25,178 bases of DNA from an uncultured Collinsella sp. (GCA_900551815.1 URXE01000035.1:1-25178), one strand, 5' to 3'; shown: positions 8,605-16,046, counted from the first letter of the stretch. The notes: a model not told the origin generated them from the sequence alone. Numbers and translations: made by a program.

Positions 8605-8669
8605 GTTGCGGTGGAATAGTTCCTGTTTGGGGGCTTGAAGCCTCTATTTAGGAACTATTTCACCGCAAC
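8605..8669. repeat. Long hairpin between SIS1 and the EamA gene
   Basis: Twenty-base arms, 8605-8624 (GTTGCGGTGGAATAGTTCCT) and 8650-8669, pair with a single G-T type difference around a 25-nt loop. The loop contains its own stem GGCTT/AAGCC. There is no T tract, so it is not an ordinary terminator. Confidence 0.85.
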
Positions 8670-8699
8670 AGCCAAATGATCCGCTCGCCGATTTGTGTC

Positions 8700-8727
8700 T
8701 TGAAAAATGTATATAACGACTATAACG
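8700..8727 (+). promoter_or_regulatory. Promoter and operator of the EamA gene
   Basis: TTGAAA (8700-8705) and TATAAC (8721-8726) could be -35 and -10 elements with a short 15-bp spacer. The spacer holds ATGTATATAACGA (8707-8719), which matches 11 of 13 bases with the reverse complement of the site before GntR 2 (16140-16152). Two ATAACG half sites lie at 8713-8718 and 8722-8727. A regulator bound here would cover the promoter. Confidence 0.55.
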
Positions 8728-8767
8728 TAGTGTGAAACATATTGGAAACAATACCGAGGAGGCTGCG

Positions 8768-9850
8768 TTGAAGAAAAGCAATCTGGGCTATGTGCTGGTG
8801 CTGGTCGCCGCGCTTATGTGGGGCAGCATCGGAATCTTTGTAAACGGCATCTCGGCCATGGGCGTTTCGTCCCAGAGCATGGCGGCCTTTCGCTTGTTGG
8901 TCGGGGCGCTTATCTTGGCGCCGGTCCTGATGTTTATGGGCTGCCGTCCGGGTGAGGGGTCTACTGTGGCTCAGGGTCCGCTGGTCCTGTTCAAGGCGAG
9001 CCCTAAAGAGCTTGTTCCCTGCGCGCTTGTCGGTATCGTCGGTTTGGCCGCCGCCAACACCTGCTATTACGAGTGCATGGGCGAGGTGGGCATGTCCACG
9101 GCCTCGGTGCTGCTCTACACCTCGCCGGTGTTTGGCGTCATGCTCGGTCGCGTGCTTTATCGCGAGGACGTGACCCCCAACAAGCTCGTTGCCATTGTCT
9201 TCAACATCGTTGGCTGCGTGCTTGCAGTGACCAATGGCGACCTTTCCGGTTTTCATTTTTCGGTTTGGGGCGTCACGTCGGGCGTGATTGCAGGCCTTTG
9301 CGGTGCGTCGCTCGCGGTGTTTAGCCGGATAGCAACTAAGACGGTCCACCCGCTGGCTGTCACGTTTTGGGGCTTTGTTTTTGGCGGTGCGGTTATGGCA
9401 GCTATCGCGGCTCCGTGGCCGGATGTCGCCGCGGCAATGTCGCCACAGCTGCTGCTGCTGTTCCTTGGCTTTGGACTCATCCCCACAGCCGTGGCTTACA
9501 TCTTATATATGCAGGGTCTGTCCATGGGGCTCGAGACATCGAAAGTTCCCGTCGTAATGTCTTTCGAGACGGTCGTCACCGTACTGGTGGGCATTGGTGT
9601 CTATGCCGAGCCCGCCGGCGCGATCAAGGTTCTGGGCATTGTGCTGGTGCTCGCGTCCATCCTGATCATGAATACCGACTTCTCCAAGCTGCGCAACAGC
9701 GTGTTTGTCGGTCATGTCGTTGAGAGCATGACCTTTAAGCCCAACGCGTGGTGGACGGAGAAATCGCAGGAGATGGATCTGTTTAAGGAACGCACTGGCA
9801 TCGCGCTGGAGCTCACCGTGCAGGAAAGCCCCTGGTACTTCGTGCGATAG
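8768..9850 (+). CDS. EamA/DMT-family transporter
   Basis: This 360-residue protein is predicted to have ten membrane helices as two EamA repeats (about residues 5-150 and 165-305). The first helix region LVAALMWGSIGIFVNG and TTEVLSYTSPVF-like block ASVLLYTSPVFGVMLG are typical. Family members export amino acids and other small metabolites. The start is chosen at TTG 8768, because GAGGAGG (8756-8762) lies 5 nt upstream; a GTG at 8732 would add 12 residues without such a site. After the last helix there is an unusual hydrophilic tail of about 50 residues rich in Lys, Glu and Trp. The promoter shares a candidate operator with the downstream PTS operon, suggesting a linked role. Confidence 0.85.
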   Translation: MKKSNLGYVLVLVAALMWGSIGIFVNGISAMGVSSQSMAAFRLLVGALILAPVLMFMGCRPGEGSTVAQGPLVLFKASPKELVPCALVGIVGLAAANTCYYECMGEVGMSTASVLLYTSPVFGVMLGRVLYREDVTPNKLVAIVFNIVGCVLAVTNGDLSGFHFSVWGVTSGVIAGLCGASLAVFSRIATKTVHPLAVTFWGFVFGGAVMAAIAAPWPDVAAAMSPQLLLLFLGFGLIPTAVAYILYMQGLSMGLETSKVPVVMSFETVVTVLVGIGVYAEPAGAIKVLGIVLVLASILIMNTDFSKLRNSVFVGHVVESMTFKPNAWWTEKSQEMDLFKERTGIALELTVQESPWYFVR

Positions 9851-9854
9851 GGGA

Positions 9855-9884
9855 TTGGCGAGGCGTCTGATCGGGCGTCGCCAA
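9855..9884 (+). terminator. Weak terminator-like hairpin after the EamA gene
   Basis: TTGGCGA (9855-9861) pairs with TCGCCAA (9878-9884). There is no T tract, so termination may be inefficient or the hairpin may stabilise the 3' end. Confidence 0.35.
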
Positions 9885-9964
9885 GACAGCGCCGACCTAC
9901 CCTGCACCAACGTTTCGATTGCGTTAAACCCGTCAACGGTCGATTTTCACCCGCGAACGGTCTT

Positions 9965-10016
9965 TATACTAATTAGCAATATAAGCAACGTATAAGACGT
10001 TATCATGACCATAACG
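9965..10016 (+). promoter_or_regulatory. Promoter and operator region of the PTS operon
   Basis: TATACT (9965-9970) is a plausible -10 element without a clear -35. Downstream lies ACGTATAAGACGT (9988-10000), matching 11 of 13 bases with the reverse complement of the site before GntR 2. Inverted half sites CGTTAT (9998-10003) and ATAACG (10011-10016) follow. Upstream, AACGGTC occurs twice, 20 bp apart (from 9935 and 9955). The arrangement fits repression of the operon by a GntR-family protein. Confidence 0.5.
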
Positions 10017-10032
10017 AAAAGGAGGAGGCAAG

Positions 10033-10956
10033 ATGAATCAGATCATTCTCGCATCTCATGGCGGCCTGGCCGCAGGCGCCAAAGACACGCTCGAGATGGT
10101 TCTCGGCGACGTGTCGAACGTCCACGTCGTGTCGCTTGCTCGTGACGACAAGGAGCCCATCACCAATAAGGTGGACGCCATGATCGCCACGTTCAACGCG
10201 GACGACACCGTCTATGTGCTGACCGATATGCTCGGCAGCTCGGTCAACAACAACATGGTCGAGCTTTCCAAGAACGGCACGAAGTTCACGGTTGTCAGCG
10301 GTTTCAACATCCCGCTGGCGCTCACGCTCGCTATGAGCCCCGTCCCCGTCAAGGGTGCCGAGCTCGCAGCCCTCATCAACGAGGCCCGCACCGGTCTGAC
10401 CAACCCCAACGCACCGGTCGAGGCTGCCGCGGCCCCCGCCAAGAAGGCCAAGGCGTCCCGTCACAGCTCCGGTCCCGCCAAGATCGTCCTCGCACGTCTT
10501 GACTACCGTCTGCTGCACGGCCAGGTCGTCTTTACCTGGACCACCAAGGTTCAGGCCGAGCGCATCATCGTCGTCGACAACGCCGCCGCCAACGATGACA
10601 TCAAGAAGGGCGCTCTTAAGCTGGCCAAGCCCCAGGGCGTGCGCCTGAACGTCTTCACCGTCGAGCGTGCCCTCGCCAAGATGGACAAGCTCAACACCCT
10701 CGGCGAGCGCGTCATGTTCGTCTTTGGCAACACTGCCGAGATGCTGCAGTTCTGCCAGGGCTACAAGCTCGACGCCATCAACCTGGGCGCCACCGCCAAC
10801 CACGACGGTGCCGATCAGGTCGGTGGCAAGGACAGCTCCGTCTTCCTCGACGCCACCCAGAAGGCCGACGTCAACCAGCTGCTCGACATGGGCATCAAGC
10901 TCTATGTCCAGCAGACCCCTACGTATCAGAGCGTCGACATCGACGCCAAGCTGTAA
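10033..10956 (+). CDS. PTS mannose-family IIAB component (fused)
   Basis: This 307-residue cytoplasmic phosphotransfer protein joins two domains. IIA (about 1-130) has the phosphoryl-accepting His9 in ILASHGGLAAGA and the TDMLGSSVNNN loop. A flexible Ala/Lys/Pro-rich linker covers about 131-150. IIB (about 151-307) has the second phospho-histidine, H162, in LDYRLLHGQV. Phosphate passes from HPr to His9, then His162, then to the sugar carried by IIC-IID. A strong site AGGAGGAGG precedes the start. It is the first gene of the IIAB-IIC-IID-SIS2 operon. In the related Salmonella gfr system such a PTS takes up glucoselysine and fructoselysine; mannose or other hexoses cannot be excluded from sequence alone. 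Confidence 0.92.
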   Translation: MNQIILASHGGLAAGAKDTLEMVLGDVSNVHVVSLARDDKEPITNKVDAMIATFNADDTVYVLTDMLGSSVNNNMVELSKNGTKFTVVSGFNIPLALTLAMSPVPVKGAELAALINEARTGLTNPNAPVEAAAAPAKKAKASRHSSGPAKIVLARLDYRLLHGQVVFTWTTKVQAERIIVVDNAAANDDIKKGALKLAKPQGVRLNVFTVERALAKMDKLNTLGERVMFVFGNTAEMLQFCQGYKLDAINLGATANHDGADQVGGKDSSVFLDATQKADVNQLLDMGIKLYVQQTPTYQSVDIDAKL

Positions 10957-10962
10957 TCAACC

Positions 10963-10977
10963 AGGCTTTTGCCTGAC
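10963..10977 (+). other. Small hairpin between IIAB and IIC genes
   Basis: CAGGC and GCCTG flank a TTTT loop between the two genes. It is too small to be a strong terminator and may protect the upstream message or tune expression along the operon. Confidence 0.35.
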
Positions 10978-10992
10978 TGAAAGGAGAAGGGT

Positions 10993-11787
10993 ATGAATAC
11001 GTTCATCAGTGCGGTGCTCGTCGGCCTCGTCGGCGTGTTCTGCATGTGGGACTCCCGCCTGCTCGGTCGTCTTAACTTCGAGCAGCCCCTCGTTGGCGCT
11101 ACGCTCGTCGGTCTGCTGCTGGGCGATGTGCCCACCGGCCTTGCCGTCGGTGCCGCCGTCGAGCTCGTGTCCATGGGCCTGGTGCAGGTCGGCGCTGCCG
11201 TTCCGCCCGATATGGTCCTGGGCGGCATCGTGGCCGCTGCCTTTGCGTGCCTGACCGATGCTTCCGCCGAGACCGCCATGACGATCGCCATCCCGGTCGC
11301 CGTCCTGGGTCAGCTCCTCGGCATCGTGTTCCGTTCCATCATCGCCGCCCTCACCCATGTGGCAGATAGCGCGATCGATAACGGAAAGTTCAAGACCGCC
11401 TACCGTATGCACATCTGCGCCGGCTCCGGTCTGTACGCCGTCATGTACTTCCTGCCGATCTTCCTCGCCGTCTTTGTTGGCACCGACCTGGTTCAGGCCA
11501 TCGTCAACATGGTTCCCGAGTGGCTGTCCACTGGTCTTAACGTTTCGACCAAGATCATGACCGCCTACGGCTTGGCCCTGCTGCTCACCATGATGATCAA
11601 GAAGGGTATGACTCCGTTCCTGTTCATCGGTTTCCTGCTCGCCGCTTACCTCAACCTGTCCGTCATCGCGGTCGCTCTGATCGGTGTGTGCCTGGCTGTC
11701 GTCTTCATGGGCTTCAAGTTCAACGGTTCCCATGCAGCCGCCGGTGTCGATTCCGACTACGATCCGCTCGAAGACGACGAAGACTAA
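10993..11787 (+). CDS. PTS mannose-family IIC component
   Basis: This 264-residue membrane protein is one of the two channel subunits of a mannose-type PTS. The N-terminal block LVGLVGVFCMWDSRLLGRLNFEQPLV and the loop GLVQVGAAVPPDMVLGGI are typical of ManY-like IIC proteins. Several hydrophobic helices follow. The C-terminus is strongly acidic (YDPLEDDED). The start follows AAGGAGAAGG. The stop codon overlaps the ribosome binding site of the IID gene, so translation is probably coupled. Confidence 0.93.
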   Translation: MNTFISAVLVGLVGVFCMWDSRLLGRLNFEQPLVGATLVGLLLGDVPTGLAVGAAVELVSMGLVQVGAAVPPDMVLGGIVAAAFACLTDASAETAMTIAIPVAVLGQLLGIVFRSIIAALTHVADSAIDNGKFKTAYRMHICAGSGLYAVMYFLPIFLAVFVGTDLVQAIVNMVPEWLSTGLNVSTKIMTAYGLALLLTMMIKKGMTPFLFIGFLLAAYLNLSVIAVALIGVCLAVVFMGFKFNGSHAAAGVDSDYDPLEDDED

Positions 11788-11800
11788 GGAGGAACACACT

Positions 11801-12634
11801 ATGGCAACCGCAACCAAGGACGTGTCCCTGAACAAGAAGGTCAGCCAGTTCTTCTGGCGCTCCTGGGCCATCCAGGCCTCTTGGAACTACGAGCGTCAGA
11901 TGAACATGGGCTTCCTCTACGGCATGGTTCCCACGCTCGATCGCCTCTATCCGGATGAGTCCGACCCCAAGCAGCTCGCTGCTAAGAAAGAGGCTTACCA
12001 CCGTCACATGGCGTTCTACAACTGCACCCCGCAGACGAGCGCTTTCATCCTGGGCCTCTCCGCCTCCATGGAGGAGGAGTACGCCAAGGATCCCGAGAAC
12101 TTCGATCCCGATTCGATCAACGCGGTCAAGACCTCCCTCATGGGTCCGCTTTCCGGCATCGGTGACTCCTTCTTCCAGGGCACCATCCGCGTTATCGCCT
12201 TTGGCCTGGGCGTTCAGCTGGCTCAGCAGGGCTCCATCATGGGCCCGATCCTGGCTATGCTCATCTCCATCGTCCCCTCTGTGCTGATCACTTGGTTCGC
12301 AGCCAAGATGGGTTATCAGGGCGGCCACGAGTACCTGAGCAAGCTTCAGGGCGGCGACCTCATGGAGAAGCTCATGTATGTCTGCGGCATCGTGGGTCTT
12401 ATGTCCGTGGGCGGCATGATCGCTACGCTGATCGGCGCCACCACCCCGCTGCAGTTCGCTGAGGGCACCGTCGTGATCCAGGACATCCTGGACGGCATGA
12501 TGCCCCAGATGATTTCCCTTGGCCTCACTGGCCTTATGTACTGGCTCATCAAGAAGAACATCAACACCGGTTGGCTTCTCGTGATCGCCATCGTGGGCGG
12601 CATCGCCCTCTCCGCGGCCGGCATCCTGGCCTAG
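11801..12634 (+). CDS. PTS mannose-family IID component
   Basis: This 277-residue protein is the second membrane subunit. It begins with a large cytoplasmic part typical of ManZ-like proteins (FFWRSWAIQASWNYERQMN, HMAFYNCTPQTSAFILG) and then the signature GPLSGIGDSFFQGT, followed by hydrophobic helices. The start at 11801 is preceded by AAGGAGG (11787-11793), which overlaps the IIC stop. An upstream in-frame extension lacks such a site and overlaps IIC. IIC and IID together form the sugar path and receive phosphate from IIB. Confidence 0.93.
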   Translation: MATATKDVSLNKKVSQFFWRSWAIQASWNYERQMNMGFLYGMVPTLDRLYPDESDPKQLAAKKEAYHRHMAFYNCTPQTSAFILGLSASMEEEYAKDPENFDPDSINAVKTSLMGPLSGIGDSFFQGTIRVIAFGLGVQLAQQGSIMGPILAMLISIVPSVLITWFAAKMGYQGGHEYLSKLQGGDLMEKLMYVCGIVGLMSVGGMIATLIGATTPLQFAEGTVVIQDILDGMMPQMISLGLTGLMYWLIKKNINTGWLLVIAIVGGIALSAAGILA

Positions 12635-12668
12635 TCGCGACCAAGCGTCTAACCGCTTTCCCCCGGGG

Positions 12669-12699
12669 GCCTGCCTGGCATCCCATACCCCAGGCAGGC
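12669..12699 (+). terminator. Hairpin between IID and SIS2 (partial terminator)
   Basis: GCCTGCCTGG (12669-12678) pairs perfectly with CCAGGCAGGC (12690-12699). It is followed by TTCCATTCC rather than a T run, so it may reduce rather than stop transcription into SIS2. Confidence 0.5.
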
Positions 12700-12712
12700 T
12701 TCCATTCCCAAA

Positions 12713-12743
12713 ATGCGACAATGGGACAGTCCCCTTGTCGCAT
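12713..12743. repeat. Nested palindrome with GGGACAGTCCC core
   Basis: ATGCGACAA (12713-12721) and TTGTCGCAT (12735-12743) enclose a second stem GGGAC/GTCCC. It sits inside the PTS-SIS2 operon. A related GGGGAC...GTCCCC motif occurs at 17142-17185. Confidence 0.7.
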
Positions 12744-12833
12744 CCTCAACGGGCCGGCGACTCGGTCCAAACCACGGTAACCCTGCGAGCGCCCGGCAAT
12801 GTGGCGCCGCAAAAATCGAAAGGAATGTGTCAG

Positions 12834-13817
12834 ATGTACGAGATCGACCTTAACCTCCCTAAGCAGATCGTCGCTGACGTCCTGTCCAACCACGAGATCC
12901 ACAGCGTCGCTTTCGTCGGCTGCGGTGCTTCCATGTCCGACCTTTACCCCGCCAAGTACTTCCTGGCCAACAACACGGACAAGCTGAACGTTCAGATCTT
13001 CACCGCTAACGAGTTCAACTACGACACGCCCTCCTGGGTCAACGAGCACACCTTCGTGATTACCTGCTCCCTCGGTGGCTCCACGCCCGAGACCGTCGAG
13101 GCCAACAAGACCGCCAAGAAGCACAACTGCCCGGTCGTCTCCCTCACCAACAAGGCTGGCTCCGCTCTGACCGTCGACGCTGACTACGTCATCGTTCACG
13201 GCTTCCACGCCAACTTCGCTGCCAAGTGCGAGAAGCCCGGCTACGCCATCGCTCTTGCTGTCGAGATCCTTCAGCAGACCGAGGGCTATGACCACTACGA
13301 GGACATGATCACCGGGCTCACCAACGTCTTCGAGCTCTGTGAGAACGCCGCTCAGCACTGCAAGAAGCTCGCCAAGAAGTTCGCCGAGGACTTCAAGGAC
13401 GACAAGATGATTTACTTCATGGCTTCCGGTGCCTCCGAGAAAATGGCTTACTCTCACGCCGCCTTCCTGTTCACCGAGATGCAGTGGATCGACGCCGCTG
13501 CCTACAACACCGGTGAGTACTTCCACGGCCCGTTCGAGGTTTCCACCGAGGGTAAGCCCTACGTCTTCTTCATGTCCGATGGCGCTACTCGTCCGATGGA
13601 CGCCCGCGCCCTCACCTTCCTTAAGCGCATGGGCGCCAAGGTCGCTCTGATCGACTCCAAGGACTACGGCCTGGCTGACGCCGTGCCCGCGAGCGTCGTC
13701 ACCTACTTCAACCCGCTGCTGCACCTCGCCGTTATGCGCGAGTACGGCAACCAGATCGCCGAGGCCCGTCAGCACCCGCTGACCATGCGTCGCTACATGT
13801 GGAAGCTTTCCTACTAA
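12834..13817 (+). CDS. SIS-domain deglycase 2 of the PTS operon, FrlB/GfrF-like
   Basis: This 327-residue double-SIS protein belongs to the family that cleaves 6-phosphorylated fructosamines. Seen: FVGCGASMSDLYPAKYF, a standard phosphate loop SLGGSTPET, the helix LQQTEGYDHYED, the active-site block G227-E228-Y-F-H231-GPFE and the C-terminus RRYMWKLSY. As the last gene of the PTS operon it probably cleaves the phosphorylated compound delivered by the PTS, giving a hexose 6-phosphate and an amine. The start at 12834 is about 10 nt after GAAAGGA; an ATG at 12825 is too close to it. All 19 Phe codons are TTC, a sign of high expression. It could alternatively act on an amino-sugar phosphate. Confidence 0.85.
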   Translation: MYEIDLNLPKQIVADVLSNHEIHSVAFVGCGASMSDLYPAKYFLANNTDKLNVQIFTANEFNYDTPSWVNEHTFVITCSLGGSTPETVEANKTAKKHNCPVVSLTNKAGSALTVDADYVIVHGFHANFAAKCEKPGYAIALAVEILQQTEGYDHYEDMITGLTNVFELCENAAQHCKKLAKKFAEDFKDDKMIYFMASGASEKMAYSHAAFLFTEMQWIDAAAYNTGEYFHGPFEVSTEGKPYVFFMSDGATRPMDARALTFLKRMGAKVALIDSKDYGLADAVPASVVTYFNPLLHLAVMREYGNQIAEARQHPLTMRRYMWKLSY

Positions 13818-13851
13818 TCACAAGTAAGTAGACCTTACGGGTTGATTGAGA

Positions 13852-13883
13852 GGGGATGGGGTTTGCGCCCCATCCCCTTTTTT
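13852..13883 (+). terminator. Strong terminator of the PTS-SIS2 operon
   Basis: GGGGATGGGG (13852-13861) pairs perfectly with CCCCATCCCC (13868-13877) around a 6-nt loop and is followed by TTTTTT. Confidence 0.92.
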
Positions 13884-13929
13884 GCTCTGGGGAGGGTGCG
13901 TCTGTCGCGCCGTAAAACCCCAGATAAAA

Positions 13930-13966
13930 CCCACCAAAATAAACCTGACCCTTTTTGGCAGGTGGG
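13930..13966. repeat. Short palindromic repeat before the HAD gene (copy B)
   Basis: CCCACC (13930-13935) and GGTGGG (13961-13966) flank AAAATAAACCTG and CCTTTTTGG. It shares the lead-in CCAGATAAAACC with copy C (16065-16097) and the core with copy A (6613-6649). Its right arm supplies the GGGAGG that acts as ribosome binding site for the next gene. Confidence 0.7.
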
Positions 13967-13977
13967 AGGAGATGCGT

Positions 13978-14607
13978 ATGATCAAAGCAGTGCTGTTTGA
14001 CATGGACGGCGTGCTGGTCGATACCGAGTGGTTCTACAACCGTCGCCGCGTGGCGTTTATGGAGGAGAAGGGCTTTCACTTTGACGAGATCCCCGATCTT
14101 TCGGGGTCTAACGAGCCGGCCATTTGGGAGGCGCTGGTGCCCGACGATGTTGAGCTGCGCGAGCGCCTGCGCGTGGAGTATAAGCAGGTCTACAGCCCGG
14201 ACCACCCCGTTCCGTATGCCGAGCTGCTCAACGAGCAGACGGAGCCGGTGATGCGTGAGCTGCACGAGCGCGGCGTGAAGTGTGCCATCGCGAGCTCGTC
14301 CTATCGCGAGCTTATTGACGAGCTGGTGGAGATTGCCGGCATTGCCGATGTGCTGGACTACACCATCAGCGGTCACGAGTGCAGTGCGTTTAAGCCCGAT
14401 CCCGAGATCTATTTGCGTGCCATGGAGGCGCTGGGGGTGGAGCCTGCCGAATGCCTGGTTATCGAGGACTCGCCTTTGGGCATCGAGGCCGGCAAGCGCT
14501 CCGGCGCCCGCGTCCTGGCGCTGCGTCCGCACGAGGGCGTTAACCTCGATCAATCGCGAGCCGATGCCGTTATCGATAATCTGACCGACATTTTGGCCGC
14601 TTTGTAG
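13978..14607 (+). CDS. HAD-family phosphatase or phosphomutase
   Basis: This 209-residue protein has all haloacid dehalogenase motifs: motif I D8-M-D10-G-V-L-V-D, with D8 the expected nucleophile; motif II ASSS; the Lys in FKPDPEIY; and motif III IEDSPLGIEAG. A helical cap lies between about residues 15 and 85. Such proteins dephosphorylate sugar phosphates or interconvert hexose phosphates (beta-phosphoglucomutase type); which one cannot be decided here. The start at 13978 is chosen because GGGAGG lies 8 nt upstream, while ATG 13972 is too close. It follows the strong terminator of the PTS operon, so it is a separate unit. Confidence 0.88.
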   Translation: MIKAVLFDMDGVLVDTEWFYNRRRVAFMEEKGFHFDEIPDLSGSNEPAIWEALVPDDVELRERLRVEYKQVYSPDHPVPYAELLNEQTEPVMRELHERGVKCAIASSSYRELIDELVEIAGIADVLDYTISGHECSAFKPDPEIYLRAMEALGVEPAECLVIEDSPLGIEAGKRSGARVLALRPHEGVNLDQSRADAVIDNLTDILAAL

Positions 14608-14610
14608 TGT

Positions 14611-14658
14611 CAATCCGCCGCGTGAAGCACGGGTTCAAACGTTTTTTGCGGTGGATTG
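14611..14658. repeat. Inverted repeat after the HAD gene
   Basis: CAATCCGCCGC (14611-14621) faces GCGGTGGATTG (14648-14658), with one mismatch that can pair as G-T. The right arm shares TTGCGGTGGA with the hairpin at 8605. A GTTTTTT stretch lies just before the right arm. Confidence 0.6.
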
Positions 14659-14704
14659 GCTCAATTTGGTTTCTATTTTGACCCGTTTGGCTTCGATTCG
14701 GGCT

Positions 14705-14823
14705 AAGTGAGTAGACTTTTTGGCGCAGGCCGAGCACAATGCATATCTTCCTTTGTAAAACCGCAGGTCACAGGGGTGGCGGTTTTGGGTGTGCTCGACA
14801 GATCGTAAAAAGTCTACTCACTT
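14705..14823. repeat. Nested palindromic element of about 119 bp
   Basis: Three nested pairs are seen: outer AAGTGAGTAGACTTTTT (14705-14721) with its exact complement at 14807-14823; middle CGAGCACA (14731-14738) with TGTGCTCG (14790-14797); inner AAAACCGC (14757-14764) with GCGGTTTT (14779-14786). It has no reading frame of note. It resembles a small non-autonomous repeat or a structured RNA. Confidence 0.85.
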
Positions 14824-14910
14824 GTAATTTGGGCCTTTGGTCGTGGGGTAGCTGGTCCCGCTTTGGTTGTCGAGGGAGGGTGAATTGAAGCGCCCCCGCA
14901 TGCTCCGTGC

Positions 14911-14916
14911 TACAAT
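14911..14916 (+). promoter_or_regulatory. Possible -10 element of the YitT gene
   Basis: TACAAT lies 45 nt before the GTG start. TTGAAG at 14885-14890 could be a -35 element but with a long 20-bp spacer. Confidence 0.4.
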
Positions 14917-14961
14917 CGCCGACATGCCTCACAACCAGATTTGCCTTCGAAAGGAGCCCGC

Positions 14962-15969
14962 GTGGCGAACGCCATCGATCAGCTCACGGACCGCGTGCTC
15001 GTGCTCGGCCGCCTTACCATCGTCCGCCGCGCCATTACTGCCGTGGCGGTCACGATTTCCGCCGTTCTCCAGACATTTCTGATCCAGGCGTTCATCCAGC
15101 CCGCCGACCTGCTTCCGAGCGGTCTTACCGGCGTCGCGGTCCTGCTCGATCGCGTTACCTCGCTCGGCGGCGTTCACGTCGACATCTCGCTCGGTATGCT
15201 CGCGCTCAACATTCCCGTGGCGCTCCTATGCTGGAGCGGCATTAGCAAGCGCTTCGTCATCTTCTCGATGATGCAGGTCGTGCTCTCGTCGCTGTTCCTC
15301 AACGCCTTTCACTTCGCGCCGTTTTTGGGCGACAAGATCATGCTCATCATTTTTGGCGGCGTGGTCTCGGGTCTGGGCGCTGCCATCGCGCTTAAGTCCG
15401 GCGCATCCACCGGCGGCACCGACTTTATCGCGCTGTGGGTCTCCAACCACACGGGCAAGACCATCTGGGGTGTCATCTTTGGTTTCAACTGCTTTATCCT
15501 GGCGATCTTTGGTTTTATGTTTGGCTGGGACAAGGCGGCGTACTCCATCGTGTTCCAGTTTATTTCGACCAAGACCATCGACAGTTTCTATCGTCGCTAC
15601 GACCGCGTGACGCTGCAGATCACGACGCGCAAGGCAGACGAGGTCATGACCGCCTATGTTGACCATTTTCAGCACGGCATTAGCTGCGCCGAGGTCATTG
15701 GCGGATACAGCCGCGAGAAGATGTACCTGCTGCACGCCGTTGTATCGACCTACGAGAGCCAGGACATTATCAAGCTGGTGTGCGACGTTGATCCCGGCGC
15801 CGTGATCAACGTGTTCCACACGCTCAACTTTGTGGGCGGCTGGTGGGGCGGTCATGTCGACGAGCCCATGCCCACGGCCGTTCCCGATCCCGACAAGCCC
15901 GCACGCATGGCCAGCAGGCAGGCGCGCCTCAGCGAGCAGGACAGCCTGCAGCAGGACGACGGCAAGTAG
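14962..15969 (+). CDS. YitT-family membrane protein with DUF2179 domain
   Basis: This 335-residue protein has about five hydrophobic helices in the first 200 residues (FLIQAFIQPADLLPSGLTGVA, GGVVSGLGAAIALKSGASTGGTD are typical), followed by a cytoplasmic DUF2179 domain (about residues 214-295, TTRKADEV...GGYSREKMYLLHAVVS). Its molecular function is not established; YitT-like proteins are widespread, and transport has been suggested for some. The start is GTG 14962, 5 nt after AAGGAG. The C-terminal 40 residues are hydrophilic and probably disordered. Confidence 0.88.
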   Translation: MANAIDQLTDRVLVLGRLTIVRRAITAVAVTISAVLQTFLIQAFIQPADLLPSGLTGVAVLLDRVTSLGGVHVDISLGMLALNIPVALLCWSGISKRFVIFSMMQVVLSSLFLNAFHFAPFLGDKIMLIIFGGVVSGLGAAIALKSGASTGGTDFIALWVSNHTGKTIWGVIFGFNCFILAIFGFMFGWDKAAYSIVFQFISTKTIDSFYRRYDRVTLQITTRKADEVMTAYVDHFQHGISCAEVIGGYSREKMYLLHAVVSTYESQDIIKLVCDVDPGAVINVFHTLNFVGGWWGGHVDEPMPTAVPDPDKPARMASRQARLSEQDSLQQDDGK

Positions 15970-16010
15970 GGTTTTGGCATTTTACCGGCCCGGCGCAATC
16001 CTGTCCGCTT

Positions 16011-16046
16011 GAGCCTCCCGAAAGCCTCGCTGCTTTCGGGAGGCTC
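16011..16046 (+). terminator. Terminator after the YitT gene
   Basis: GAGCCTCCCGAAAGC (16011-16025) pairs perfectly with GCTTTCGGGAGGCTC (16032-16046), followed by TCGTTTG. Confidence 0.75.

Larger units (their letters stand above)
14608..14961. other. Gap between HAD and YitT genes holding two palindromes
   Basis: The 354-bp gap has no gene. It holds an inverted repeat at 14611-14658, a nested palindrome at 14705-14823 and a -10-like TACAAT at 14911-14916. Confidence 0.6.

Noticed and set aside
11684..11800. N-terminal extension of the IID protein by 39 residues
   Set aside because: It overlaps the end of IIC in another frame and lacks a ribosome binding site; AAGGAGG precedes ATG 11801.
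13846..13977. N-terminal extension of the HAD protein by 44 residues
   Set aside because: The stretch overlaps the PTS operon terminator and repeat copy B, while a good ribosome binding site precedes ATG 13978.
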